This document shows positions 1 through 9,652 of a DNA stretch of 30,506 nt, piece by piece. Made by a program: the position numbers and the translations under genes. This DNA is from Nemertoderma westbladi (taxonomy: Eukaryota; Xenacoelomorpha; Nemertodermatida; Nemertodermatidae): the NCBI GenBank assembly GCA_032718475.1, contig JAUCBJ010000062.1:1-30506 (forward strand). Reading direction: 5' to 3'. Position 1 is the stretch's first letter. Each line of letters starts with the position of its first letter. A model generated the notes under the pieces. It made no database searches, had not been told where the DNA came from, and saw only the letters and a program-made list of their open reading frames with translations.

Positions 1-1024
1 CACCATCAGAGACTGATGAGTATATAACAGTAGATAATATATCAGACAATTCAAATGAAACTGAAATGGATCCTACTTACTCATACAGCATAAAGGAAAA
101 GAAAGGTGAATCCCTACAAGGAAGTCAGGTACCAACAAACATAAGAAAAGACTCTGTAATAATCACAAACCCATCAGTGAAATGTCCCTCTACTCTAGAA
201 CAAGTCCTCAAAAACAATGAGACCTGGCAAGAACCAAAAAGATCTGCCAAACCAACCTTCAAATCAAAGATCCAGATGCAGCACAACATTAAGACTGAAA
301 ACAAATATAGTGAACTAGATAATGATACCAAAATTACCATACTTCCACAACAACTGACTGATTTCTTGGTGAATCTAAATAATGTTTCCAAAGAAACTGT
401 CAATCTAAGAAAATCACAAGATAGTAGCAAGAATGAACACAACAACTTTAAGCAACATCAAACGAGATACGAACAAGAAACCCAACGAAGCACCCCTTCC
501 AACAAACGGAAGCAGTAGAAGCAGCACAGATATGAAGCGGAATAATAAAGGGTTTGATCTACACTACAAAACCTCTAGGGATTCATACTGGCACAATAAC
601 AATCAAGCCAACTATAATGGTAATCAATATAAATCTATCCTGCAAGATAATAATAGGCATACGGAGTATGTGAGGAACTCTTGGAGACATACCCCAGAAT
701 CATCTCGACACCAAAGTCAAACATACCAGCAGTATCAGAAGAACAGAGTGAGTAGACATGATTATCCACATCAACACTTCCCTAACCCTCATCTAAGAGA
801 CCAATCTGAACATACCTCGTACCCCAGTAATGACCAATGTGACATAACCTATGATAACAGGTATTACAACCGATCCAACATAAGTCATATGGCTAGGAAT
901 CGTTTTTAAGCTAGCTCCGAGTATCACAACTGGAGACCTAAATTTCAAAAATGCTGGAAATACGAGTAATATTTTGCAGAGAAGTGAAATCAGTCTTTCT
1001 CAGTTTTTAAGACTTGCATTTTAA
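1..1024 (+). pseudogene. Relic of an unrecognised Asn/Gln/Ser-rich coding sequence, in three frames
   Basis: Three overlapping open frames follow each other on the plus strand. The first is open from the window edge (codons from base 3) to a stop at 516-518. The second runs from about 433 to a stop at 907-909. The third runs from about 884 to a stop at 1022-1024 and ends SLSQFLRLAF. All are hydrophilic and rich in Asn, Gln, Ser, Arg and His, with no membrane segment or zinc-knuckle pattern visible. Each step moves the frame by +1, and I see no splice sites in the overlaps. I read this as one decayed reading frame entering from outside the window. It could be the tail of a mobile-element protein or of a disordered host protein. 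I do not recognise the family. Assembly indels are possible, but the other genes here are free of them. Confidence 0.4.
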
Positions 1025-1680
1025 TTTTCACATTTTTTACTCAAAATAGATAGATAGACAATTTGTTGTCAAAGAATAGTTAAGGAATGTCTCGCAAAGT
1101 TTATTCATGGGATTTTTCAGTGAATCTAATTTCGCAATAAAAAAATGTCAAATTAATAGTGCTAAAACCCAGCATCACTCTGTAGAACAAATATATTATA
1201 AAAATGTAATATACTATATTAACACTGACACATTGACTTACCTATACATAGTTGCAACACTACAGTGTATACATGAGACATTGTTTCATAATGTTACATA
1301 TCGAATAACACTATTACTGCTATATCTAGCACATACTCACAACAATCAATACCCTACATCTAAACATTAATTATCATTCCATCTTATATTCAAACGTAAT
1401 TAACCTGTCAATATTGTACTGATAATGTATGTAGAACAAGTAAATTATTATTATTAGTTAGATGTATTTCGTATTAATTAATATGCATTTTATGCTATCG
1501 AAATCATTAGAATAATTGGATCTCGTTGGTAACATATGCTATAGTATAGAATTCAATGAACAATAATTTATAATTGATACTACCACAAGCTATTTGTAAA
1601 CATCTGCGACCAGTTATGATGAATAAATCGATATTGAATAATTATTACTTGGCATTCAACAGCTATAACTCGGATATTTA
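1025..1680. other. AT-rich stretch with no recognisable gene
   Basis: I see no convincing coding sequence here. The open frame at 1107-1370 is AT-driven and low in complexity, and I do not believe it. Confidence 0.5.
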
Positions 1681-1699
1681 TCGCCTTTTTCTCTCGAGG

Positions 1700-1765
1700 T
1701 TGGGTGGAAGAGTGGGTGACGAGTTGTGAGGAGTTATAACAGTCCCGAGTTCGAACCCGGTTGAA
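1700..1765 (+). repeat. tRNA-derived SINE head or tRNA pseudogene
   Basis: A TGGAAGAGTGG sequence at 1705-1715 matches the RNA polymerase III A box (TRGCNNAGYGG) except at one position. AGTTCGAACCC at 1748-1758 matches the B box (GGTTCGANNCC) except at one position. The spacing of about 42 bases is normal for a tRNA or tRNA-derived SINE. The T-stem does not pair properly, so this is not a working tRNA. The 94-bp tandem repeat starts within 60 bases, so the two may form one composite element. Confidence 0.45.
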
Positions 1766-1800
1766 TATTTTGTTATCTGAAAAATTGCGAAATTAAATTT

Positions 1801-2060
1801 AGTTACTGGTGAAAAATAGTAGAAGTTACCTGTAGACACCTCTAGCGTCTGTAAAATAAAGGTTGGTAAATATGAAAATACTGGTTGCTGAAAAATAGCG
1901 ATTTGAAAAATAGTAGAAGTTACCTGTAGACACCTCTAGCGTCTGTAAAATAACGGTTGGTAAATATGAAAATACTGGTTGCTGAAAAATTGCGATTTGA
2001 AATATAGTAGAAGTTACCTGATGCTAAGTGTAGACACTCGAACACCTGTAAAATAAAGGC
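1801..2060. repeat. 94-bp tandem repeat, about 2.8 copies
   Basis: The word AGAAGTTACCTG recurs at 1821, 1915 and 2009, exactly 94 bases apart. The units share TAGACACCTCTAGCGTCTGTA and a stretch around ATGAAAATACTGGTTGCTGA. The third unit is interrupted and more diverged. The array follows the pol III-like boxes and could be the body of a SINE that has expanded in tandem. Confidence 0.85.
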
Positions 2061-2953
2061 TTATGATTGGACGGATGAGTAGCGTTGGGGGGACTAATAA
2101 CGCCTCTAGCGGAAGATGCGGGAACTTGAGAAGTTGCCATGGTTACGGATTAAATGCTGACATCTGATTGGTTGAAATAATAACGACCACCGCTAAAGGT
2201 TGAAATAGTGGCTTCTGATTGGACAGAGTACCAGAAATGGATGGTAATGATGGGCTACGGGTGACCATGGCCGGGTGTCATAGTATTGTATACTACTTAT
2301 AGGGTGGTCAAATGGATCGTATAGGGTCTCTGTATATGTATATCCAATGATCCACTCATTTGTTCTAAACCTCCATTTTCTTTTAGATCCTTCATAACTG
2401 GGTAAAATTACTAAAAGTTTAAATAAAGTAATATAGAATAATGTCACTGAGTAACAATTAAATATTTTGCATCTGCGCGAGGCTGCTATTTAAATACAGT
2501 AAAGTAAATACACCGAAACATTTTGTTTACTTATTAAGTGATACATAATAATTATATATTATAGGTGGTCATTGTAGCTACTTATGATATAAACATGATG
2601 TTCCAGAATGTGTATTTTTTCTTAATAAAATGACATCGCCTATTGCTCAGATGCAGAACCATGTAACTTGTGAAAATAATTCTGACACACCCACTAAGGG
2701 AGGTGAAAGTATCTATATTTCAAATTTCATGCAATCTAATTAATTAAAATGTATAGGACGATCGTGGCGTTAGTGATAATAATTATTTGAGAATGTTCTT
2801 GTTCAAAATCGATAATTGTTTGAAAGAATAATGAAAAATTAAATTAAAATTATTATATATTAATAAAAAAAATAAAAAATATACCTATATTATATAGGTG
2901 GAGCGGATTGGATTGGATATAGGCCTACTATGTAACGGTTTGACTCCCCCAAG
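2061..2953. other. Non-coding, with three inverted CCAAT boxes and an X-box-like site
   Basis: No gene is visible. GATTGG (reverse CCAAT) occurs near 2066, 2166 and 2216. GTTGCCATGGTTAC near 2134 is one base from the RFX X-box consensus. The 3' part (2740-2890) is very AT-rich. Any promoter role is inference. Confidence 0.3.
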
Positions 2954-3855
2954 GTAAACGTTACTGTAAACCATGGTTGTCTGTTAAACCTGAAACAGGA
3001 GTAATTATGGCGGGCCAGAGCACCGAAGTTGTAGTACAAGTGTATGTAATGAAAGGAACCGCGGGTCTACTCACCCGAGGGGAAGATAAAATCGATGACA
3101 CTCTAGTCCTATCTTTGTACGAAGGGAACTCCATATATGTGTCAGTGTTGGGGAACTACATCCCTTCCTGTTTCGGCAGCTCATTGGAAAGTCTCGTCCA
3201 GATGCCATGTCCAATACGGGAGGTGCCGATAGAACAAATCGTTGAAAACGAGCGAGCAGCTAAACGCCATGATGCATTGCAACTTGAACAGAACCAAGTT
3301 TACGACATCCCGAAGGAACTGTGGCTGTTAGTTGATCACTTGTATCGCAATGGGGCCGACCATAAAGACCTTTTTATACAGGCTGGACATGACGGGGATT
3401 TTTTCAAAATCCGCGATTATCTCGACACGGGAAAACCTGAGTCACTGACTGGTATGATTTCCTCTACAGCTGATGCATTAGTCGTGTTCCTAGACAGTCT
3501 GCCTGAACCAGTAATACCAACATATGAGTATGATATGTGTCTGAGTAAATGCAAGGACCCGTATTATTGTAAGAAGTTGATCGACGGGATGCCAACCTGT
3601 CATAAGAATGTGTTTAACTACATCATATGTTTCCTTCGTTATCTTCTGGACGATAGATTTCTTAACATTGCTGGCAAGTCGCATAAGGATAAAGATGATA
3701 TACGTACCAATAAGCTGAAGGCTTTCGCACATATATTCGGGGATGTTTGTTTGAAACCTATGGTGCCTTGTTTGAAACAAAACTCAGAGCGATCTACTGA
3801 TTTTATTTGCCTTTTCCTCGACGAGGAATCTACTAATCCGAGAGCGAGAAGATGA
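2954..3855 (+). pseudogene. Orphan duplicate of the terminal OCRL exon (ASH C-terminal part + RhoGAP-like domain)
   Basis: This is a second copy of the last OCRL exon at 17996-18906. It is open from a possible acceptor (CCCCCAAG, ending at 2953) to TGA at 3853-3855. It enters in the same phase, with two bases completing a split codon, and begins KRYCKPWLSVKPETG. It encodes the C-terminal half of the ASH domain, including GEDKIDDTLVLSL and GNYIPSCFGSSLE, then the RhoGAP-like domain (IPKELWLLVDHLYRNG, LPEPV, MPTCHKNVFNYI, FLRYLLDDRFL). No 5-phosphatase exon lies upstream in the window. It also lies upstream of the intact gene's exon 1, so ordinary cis-splicing cannot join them. It is either the tail of a tandem paralogue whose first exon lies outside the window, or a stranded exon. 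The lack of stops and the conserved protein argue for recent or continuing use. An AATAAA lies at 4204-4209. Confidence 0.7.
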
Positions 3856-4700
3856 GAAACCATTGGTAACCAGAAATAAGTAATCATTGATAACAATCAT
3901 TATTAATTTATAAGGATAATCCCGGAAACATAAGCATAACCCCGGAAGCAAGGATATTCCCGGAAAACAAATTGATAGCTAGTAATCATTAATCAGAAAG
4001 CAGCAACCATAACAACCAATTCAATATTGTATTAGATTTACAAGTTTATTTTTTAGTTCGGTTTCATTAAGAATTGTTTTATTTAATATTTCTGACATCA
4101 TTTTCAATATATAATTTTGAAATAATTTATTAGAAAAATACTTCTCATTATTGATGTATTTTGTTAGATGTATATTGTATATTGGATTTATTTCTATAAA
4201 GGCTAATAAAGGGGTCTAGATAAAGGGGGACTCCTTCCGTCCTTAGCCCAGTAGTAGACAAGCACTGCGCGCGCAGTATAGACCTACTTTTGTGAAAATA
4301 CAGTATTGTCATTCCTGCCATGACTGACCACAACGATTTTCCAGAGATGATTATCATTGCAAAGGCTGTTTTAACCTTTGAAAGTAATAATAATAATAAT
4401 AATTAATCATATTTTGATTCATTTAACTGTTAACTCTTGGAAATATCGGTGGGGAGAACTTAGGTGGACCTGACTGTGTCGGGACACTCCACTCAAGTGC
4501 TGTCACCCCCCCCCCCCCCCCCGGCCCCCGCCCCCATTCCGGTTGCATCCTCGTTCTGTGACACTCTCCCCCCTATCCTTGTGTAGTTATTATTTCCAAA
4601 TTGGACAATTTTGAATTTTTTATGAAGTTGATTGAATATGATTATATACGCAATATAAAGATAAACATGAAAGTAAAATGATAAAGATAAAACGATAACA
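3856..4700. other. Non-coding stretch with an AAT run and a poly-C tract
   Basis: No gene is visible. It holds a short (AAT)n run near 4385-4405 and an uninterrupted run of 17 C at 4506-4522. The apparent minus-strand frame across the C tract is a poly-Gly artefact. Confidence 0.6.
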
Positions 4701-4711
4701 TAAACATAATT

Positions 4712-5830
4712 CATATATACAAAAAGCGAATTAAAGTCTCATCGTTCAATAAGAGAGTTACTGAGAGTACTGGAATTACTGCTGCTCTAAATAATCGGAC
4801 CTTACGTTTCCGATGAATTCTATGTGACTTCCAAATCCTGGAAAGCCTATTCAAGGCAGCCCATGCCTTTCCCTTACGTATTCGAAGGTCCTCACCTGAC
4901 TTCCGGATCCATGATCCCAGGTAACAGAAGTCGTCCACATGCTCAAGCATACCATCCTTCGAGCTTATGCTCATCCGGTCAGAGACTTGCTGAGGTCTTT
5001 CAAAGTTAACTGTCAAAACTTTGGTCTTTTGGAGTTAATAAAAGGACCAAATCTAGAAGCAGCCTGTCCCAATGAGCTGAGGAGCCGTTGGGCTCCCTCT
5101 AGTGATTCTGAGAGTACTCTAAGTCATCAGCAAAGTCTAAATCAGTTACGTACTTACTTTGGCCGGATTTCCTCGACTTCTGGAGCCAGTATGTGGAGTT
5201 TCAATCACCCCATCATAATTATGATGATCTAAGGACATGCGTAGAACATAGTCACCCACAATTATGAATAACAATGGCGCAAGTGTGACATGCCATTTCG
5301 AATGGTTTTGTGTCACCGTCAACAGTCGACACAAATGTTGTCGAACCATCGCATACTGATCTGATTGCTGTAATAATTTCATCAGGAATCCCATATAATG
5401 AAAGTATGCTGAAAATACGTGAGCGAGACACTGAATCAAAGGCCTTGAAGAAGTCAACAAAGATAACAGCAGATGCCTGTCTTTCTTTTTTGATATCTCT
5501 TCAAACAATTAAATTATCCTTCTAAGTGCCAAAATGGGCTCCATGGTCCCACGACATTTACGGAACCCATTCTGATTTCCACTGAGCAGTCTCTCAATGG
5601 GATCCCTGATGCGATTTAATAGAATTCTATTGCATAGCTTTGCAGAAATCGAGATCTACCGTATGAGATTCCCCGAAAAGAACTATAGAGTGTTAGGTTG
5701 CCCTTCTTGGGAACTGGCACCAACTTATTATTGTTTTCATTTCTTGTGAGACTCTTGTCATTCTGTACATGTCTACTATGATGGGATAGATGAGCTTTAA
5801 ACGCTCAGGTATTTTAAAGTTAAAAGTTTA
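4712..5830 (-). pseudogene. Non-LTR retrotransposon reverse transcriptase relic
   Basis: Read on the minus strand in shifting frames, this is the palm and thumb of a LINE reverse transcriptase. From upstream to downstream I can follow LVPVPKKGNLTL near 5700, GNQNGFRKCRGTMEPILALRR near 5560, catalytic motif A FVDFFKAFDSVSRSR at about 5440-5465, catalytic motif C FADDL near 5124-5135, and the thumb motif DDFCYLGSWI...RIRKGKAWAALNRL within the open frame at 4711-5016. Several frameshifts and stops interrupt it. The usual end, a tract like VIPVLLYG-ETW, is altered at about 4765. No endonuclease domain or 3' UTR is recognisable, so this is a dead fragment truncated at both ends. The clade is not certain from this much sequence. 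Confidence 0.85.
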
Positions 5831-6016
5831 GTAACACGAGGAGGGCTCGTGTTAGAAAAATATTTTTTTCATGTCTCCTCCCGGGCTGTTTTGCTTAATT
5901 TAATTATAAAAATATGTTACGTTGTAGCAATTTACAAACTTATCTATAAAAACAATAATAATAATTAATTAATAATATTAACAACAACAAAAACCCCGGT
6001 TAAACGGTTAAACTAA

Positions 6017-6139
6017 GTCGCGGAATTTGGAGCATAAACCCCGCGAGTTCTGTCGACTTTGAAAAATCTTCTTCGTATTAACTTGATGAGGGTGGATTGG
6101 AGGAATCCGGACGTGTACCAGACTATGCCGGAATACAAT
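6017..6139 (+). pseudogene. Coding relic split by the ISL2EU-like insertion, left part
   Basis: After a TAA at 6035-6037 a plus-strand frame is open for 34 codons (6038-6139). It includes TLKNLLRINLMRVDWRNPDV and stops exactly at the AT target duplication of the transposon. It resumes in phase at 7998 on the other side. The minus strand is also open across the same junction, so the coding strand is uncertain. I do not recognise the protein. Confidence 0.25.
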
Positions 6140-6997
6140 GGGGTAGACGACTCGGAAATTTTTTTTCGAGTTTTTGTTGGTTTCATGTGAAAGAGCATGT
6201 GAAAAAACCCCAGAGAGCAATTTTACTTCAAAAAAATTAATATTTGCCGAGTTATAGCAATTATAAAACGCAAAATTAGCAACATCGAAAAATCAGGCCG
6301 TTTCAGAAAACTGCACGAGTGACGTCAGCCATAACACAGCAACAGTTGTCAAGCGCTGTTGATTGGCTAATATAAAGTATAATATTGCAGTATCTAAAAT
6401 AAAACAAATAATAAATGTAGCTAAGTATTTATTTGGATGTGTATTTGTGTTGTGTTAAGAATCGATTATAGGATAGCGGCATGGAGGCAAATTATTAATA
6501 TCAAGTTAATTATTCTAGAATAATATTTATTTCACCCATACCTGTACCGTAGAGCTGTAGCTAAAAACAAATATAGCTAGCTAAATACTGCCAGGCGTTT
6601 CATTAATCTATTTTTTAAGCGTTCTTACAGCGAACAATGCGGGATGGGTAGATTAGCACTAGATGGAAATTATTTAGATTTTTTGTCAGTTAACTGTAAA
6701 GTGTTACTGGTACTAGTGTTGCCCGTGTCACCATTATTCTGCCTTTCATAATAGCTGTTTTTGGTTTGACATCCAAAAATATCAAAATACCAAAAAATAC
6801 CAAAACTTAATGTTTTGGGCTATTGATTTATGGTCTTGACATATTTTGGCTAGTTACATGTGAAAAAAAAATGTTTTAAAGAAAATAAAAACAAATGTTT
6901 GTGATAGCTAGTGTTTTCAATGGTATGTACTGTTTTAATATTGTAGCTAGTGTTTTTATAAAATACCACAAAATCTTATTTATTGATGCCATTTCAG

Positions 6998-7299
6998 ATG
7001 CCATTACACCAACGCATGTGGTAGAAGTAAAATGTCCAACATCAAAACATGCCATTCAAAAATCTTATCTTACACAATCGAATATCGTAAGCGCTAAATT
7101 CATGGCACAAATGCAACTTCAAATGCATCTTTGCAATAAACAATGGGCCTTGTTTAGCGTCGCAGATCCATCTTTTGAAATAAATGGCGAAGTGAAAATA
7201 GTTGAAGTATCATATGATTCCATATACATGCAAAGTTTACTGAAAAGTAGTAGTAGCTTCTACAAGAAATATATATTTCCCAAAATTGTGAAAAAATAG
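6998..7299 (+). CDS. YqaJ-like (lambda-exonuclease fold) nuclease, terminal exon of the transposon gene
   Basis: A possible acceptor (CCATTTCAG, ending at 6997) precedes an exon open to TAG at 7297-7299. It carries the PD-(D/E)XK core VVEVKCPTS, where Glu and Lys are catalytic, then the Gln-rich helix FMAQMQLQMHL and the sheet strand QWALFSVAD. It ends FYKKYIFPKI, a typical end of YqaJ domains. The catalytic Asp, normally about ten residues before the Glu, should lie at or before the exon start. SDA at the boundary is the only candidate, so the N-terminal part is missing or in a lost exon. The open frame can be read back to 6895, but that part looks like intron. It is probably a broken remnant of a protein that aids transposition. 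Confidence 0.6.
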
Positions 7300-7800
7300 A
7301 TAATTAAAAAATGTAAATTATACAGTAGTTATAGTTCAACTAAATTCTGATTAATGCTGATTGTATTGAGATGGCAGCTGAAGATACTACGTCATCCATT
7401 ACAGCTACATGGACTAACTATCAATGCTTTTTGGAATTCAATAATTTAACTTGTATAAAAATAATTACAATCAGAAAAAGTGCGAATCCACAATCTGTAT
7501 CCGAATCCGTAATCTAAGTTTTGAAGCTGAATAAAACATCAATAAGCTACTGGATTTCTACCACCTGGCAGTTTTAGCTACAAAATATGTTTTATTTTTA
7601 TAGCTAACAACTGTATAGTTTGGGAAAAATAATTATTATTCTGGAATAATTAACTTGTCATGAATCAATTTCCACATTAAGATATCAAATAATGTATTCT
7701 TAACACAACACAAAAACACACTAAATAAATATTAGCTACACAATTTATTTTAGTTACTAAGAGATTTATATTGTATAGTAACCAATGAACATTTACTGCT

Positions 7801-7822
7801 GCACTAGTGACGTCACTAGTGC
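7801..7822. repeat. Perfect 22-bp palindrome containing TGACGTCA
   Basis: Bases 7801-7822 are their own reverse complement and centre on the full CRE/ATF octamer TGACGTCA. The same octamer is at 6320-6327 in the left inverted repeat, without the full palindrome. It may be a transposase-binding or host-factor site. Confidence 0.8.
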
Positions 7823-7997
7823 AGTTTTCTGAAACGGCCTGATTTTTCGATGTTGCTAATTTTGCGTTTTAAAATCGCTATAACTCGGCCAATATTAATT
7901 TTTTTTAAGTAAAATTGCTCTCTGGGGTTTTTTCACATGCTCTTTCACATGAAACCAACGAAAACTCGAAAAAAATTTTCCGAGTCGTCTACCCCAT

Positions 7998-8100
7998 TGC
8001 GGGGTGGTGAGCCCCCCCTCCCGATACCCTGGTTCCATAACGGCTTATGAATGAATGTTCCGTTCCCATGCCGATCCCGTCACGAAAAATCTTTCAGAGT
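7998..8100 (+). pseudogene. Coding relic split by the ISL2EU-like insertion, right part
   Basis: If the element and one AT copy are removed, the plus frame from 6038 continues here for 18 codons to TGA (8052-8054), then on through FRSHADPVTKNLSELS to a second TGA. Both stops could be decayed Trp codons. The sequence is richer in GC than its surroundings. The protein is not recognised, and the minus-strand frame is an alternative. Confidence 0.25.
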
Positions 8101-8481
8101 TGAGTTGAGTCCGAATAACTTCGAGAACGTCTCATTAGATATAACAATAATAAAAATATAATATTATAATGTAATTAATTAACCAATTACTTTGTTATTC
8201 TTCACGACCACAAACTTCGTTATTGGAAAAAATATTCGAAATTGGTAATCAGGCAACCAAAATCGGTATTTTTGTCAATAACACCAAATTAGTAACTTAA
8301 TAATACTGTATACTGTACTTAATCACAATTGATGATAATATTTTTTTATTCATGTTAATATTGCTAGTAGTGAGTGTCACGTGAATATTGAAAAAAATAT
8401 TGTCATTAGTAGGCCTATCAATAATAATTTATACAGTACTTACAGAAGGAATGTCACAGTGCACGGTATGGTAAGAACTAC

Positions 8482-8656
8482 TTGTCCTGCCCTTTTTGTC
8501 TGAGACGACTGCGAGTGGGCTGATTGCTTATTAAACTTCTTAGCAGTGCAAGTCACGAGACGATCTGGGCCGCCGGATACTGGCCCTACATTACCGGCGG
8601 GTTGTCCATAACAACAGACCTTAACGAAGTCCGAGTCCGCCGACTTATTTTTCCAT
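8482..8656 (-). other. Possible orphan exon, unrecognised
   Basis: On the minus strand a GC-richer frame of about 58 codons lies between a possible acceptor (ATTTTTAG, just above 8656) and a possible donor (GTAGTT, just below 8482). It includes SADSDFVKVCCYGQPAGNV. The other five frames are shorter. I know no family for it, and it may be a transposon exon. Confidence 0.2.
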
Positions 8657-8719
8657 CTAAAAATATTTACTAAAGTGTATTAGATAGGCCTAGTGTATTA
8701 GTAACTGTATTTCTAATTA

Positions 8720-9652
8720 CATCATGACCCGTAATATACAGTAGTGTCATTTTCTGATGACAAGGACCCCCCTCCCCAAATTTTTCTACAAATCTTTATC
8801 ATATTGCTTGAAATTTGAAACACAACTACTGTAGTTCAACTCACCGTGATTGTTACCATGAAGCCGTAATTTCTTATTTCGCCTTTAAATTTTTCCTATA
8901 AGCGTTTTAAAAAAATGTCCTTTGAGAAATAGCACTATCCGCATCATTGCCATTCTTTAAATTAGTCGTATAGATTCAATAACAATACGTCAATATTTAT
9001 CAATAAAAAGCTTGCGTTGCAAGGATTCCAAATATGTAACAATATCTGAACTTCGTCGTGAAGCAGCTGAGAAATAGGAAGAACAATTATTGGAAGGAAG
9101 GCTGAGAAGTTATTGTTATCTGCAGGCCATTTATTCTATTTAATAAATACACAATATTCTGGAACAATTTGCTTATGTATGATTAGCTACGCAATATAGA
9201 TATTGTATAGGCATACCACTGTTGCCTACCAACTCATAACATAAATTTTGTTTCAGAATTTTGTGTATTTATTAAATAGAATAAATGGCCTGCAGCGAAC
9301 AATAGAAAATTTTTGCAATCTTTGAACGCTTATTTCTCAGCTGTTTCTCAACGAAATTCAGAGATTGTTACATATTTGAAATCCTTGCAACCAAAGCTTT
9401 CTAATGATATGAAAGAATTACGATTAGTATGAATAATGGCAATGATACGGAGGGTTCGATTTCGCAAAAGACACTTTTTTAAAACGCTTAAAAATCCTAA
9501 AATTCCGGCTTCATGGTAAAAACCACGGTGAATTGAACTACTTGTGTTTCAAATTTCAAGCAACATGGTAAAGATTTGTAGACAAATTTGGGGGGGGGGG
9601 GGGGGGGGGGGCATTGTCATCAGAACATGACACTATATTACGGGTCATGGTG
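8720..9652. mobile_element. TA-flanked foldback element (Tc1/mariner-like target site), 933 bp
   Basis: The left end CATCATGACCCG and the inverted right end CACCATGACCCG differ at one base. Both are flanked by TA (8718-8719 and 9653-9654). The arms, about 8720-9175 and 9240-9652, are inverted copies along most of their length, for example CTGCAGGCCATTTATTCTA and its complement, leaving only a short spacer. There is no coding capacity. The right arm has a run of 22 G where the left has a mixed C/T tract. The TA duplication fits Tc1/mariner, but the long arms are more like a foldback MITE. Confidence 0.8.
9590..9611. repeat. Homopolymer run of 22 G
   Basis: An uninterrupted G22 sits in the right arm of the foldback element. 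Its exact length is doubtful in any assembly. Confidence 0.9.

Larger units (their letters stand above)
6140..7995. mobile_element. ISL2EU-like DNA transposon, transposase lost, with YqaJ exon
   Basis: The two ends are inverted copies starting GGGGTAGACGACTCGGAAA on both sides. The outer 190 bases match closely. Weaker similarity runs on to about 6605 on the left and 7560 on the right, giving terminal inverted repeats of roughly 440-460 bases. The element is flanked by AT on each side (6138-6139 and 7996-7997). The interior holds one coding exon with a YqaJ-type nuclease motif. From my knowledge of Repbase families, ISL2EU transposons make 2-bp AT duplications and carry a YqaJ protein beside their transposase, so the combination points there. 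No transposase is present, so the copy could move only with help from elsewhere. The superfamily name rests on recall, not a search. Confidence 0.7.

Noticed and set aside
433-518. Programmed ribosomal frameshift between the first two frames
   Set aside because: The AAACCCA word is not in the phase needed, and the shift is +1 rather than -1. A second +1 shift follows later, so decay or indel error is simpler.
1107-1370. Plus-strand open frame of 87 codons
   Set aside because: Low-complexity, AT-driven composition, no motif, no splice context.
4493-4714. Minus-strand frame ending in a Gly-rich tail
   Set aside because: The Gly tail is only the translation of the C17 homopolymer.
6017-8100. 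Mitochondrial insertion (in-frame TGA read as Trp)
   Set aside because: The translation does not resemble any mitochondrial protein I know; only two TGA codons suggest it.
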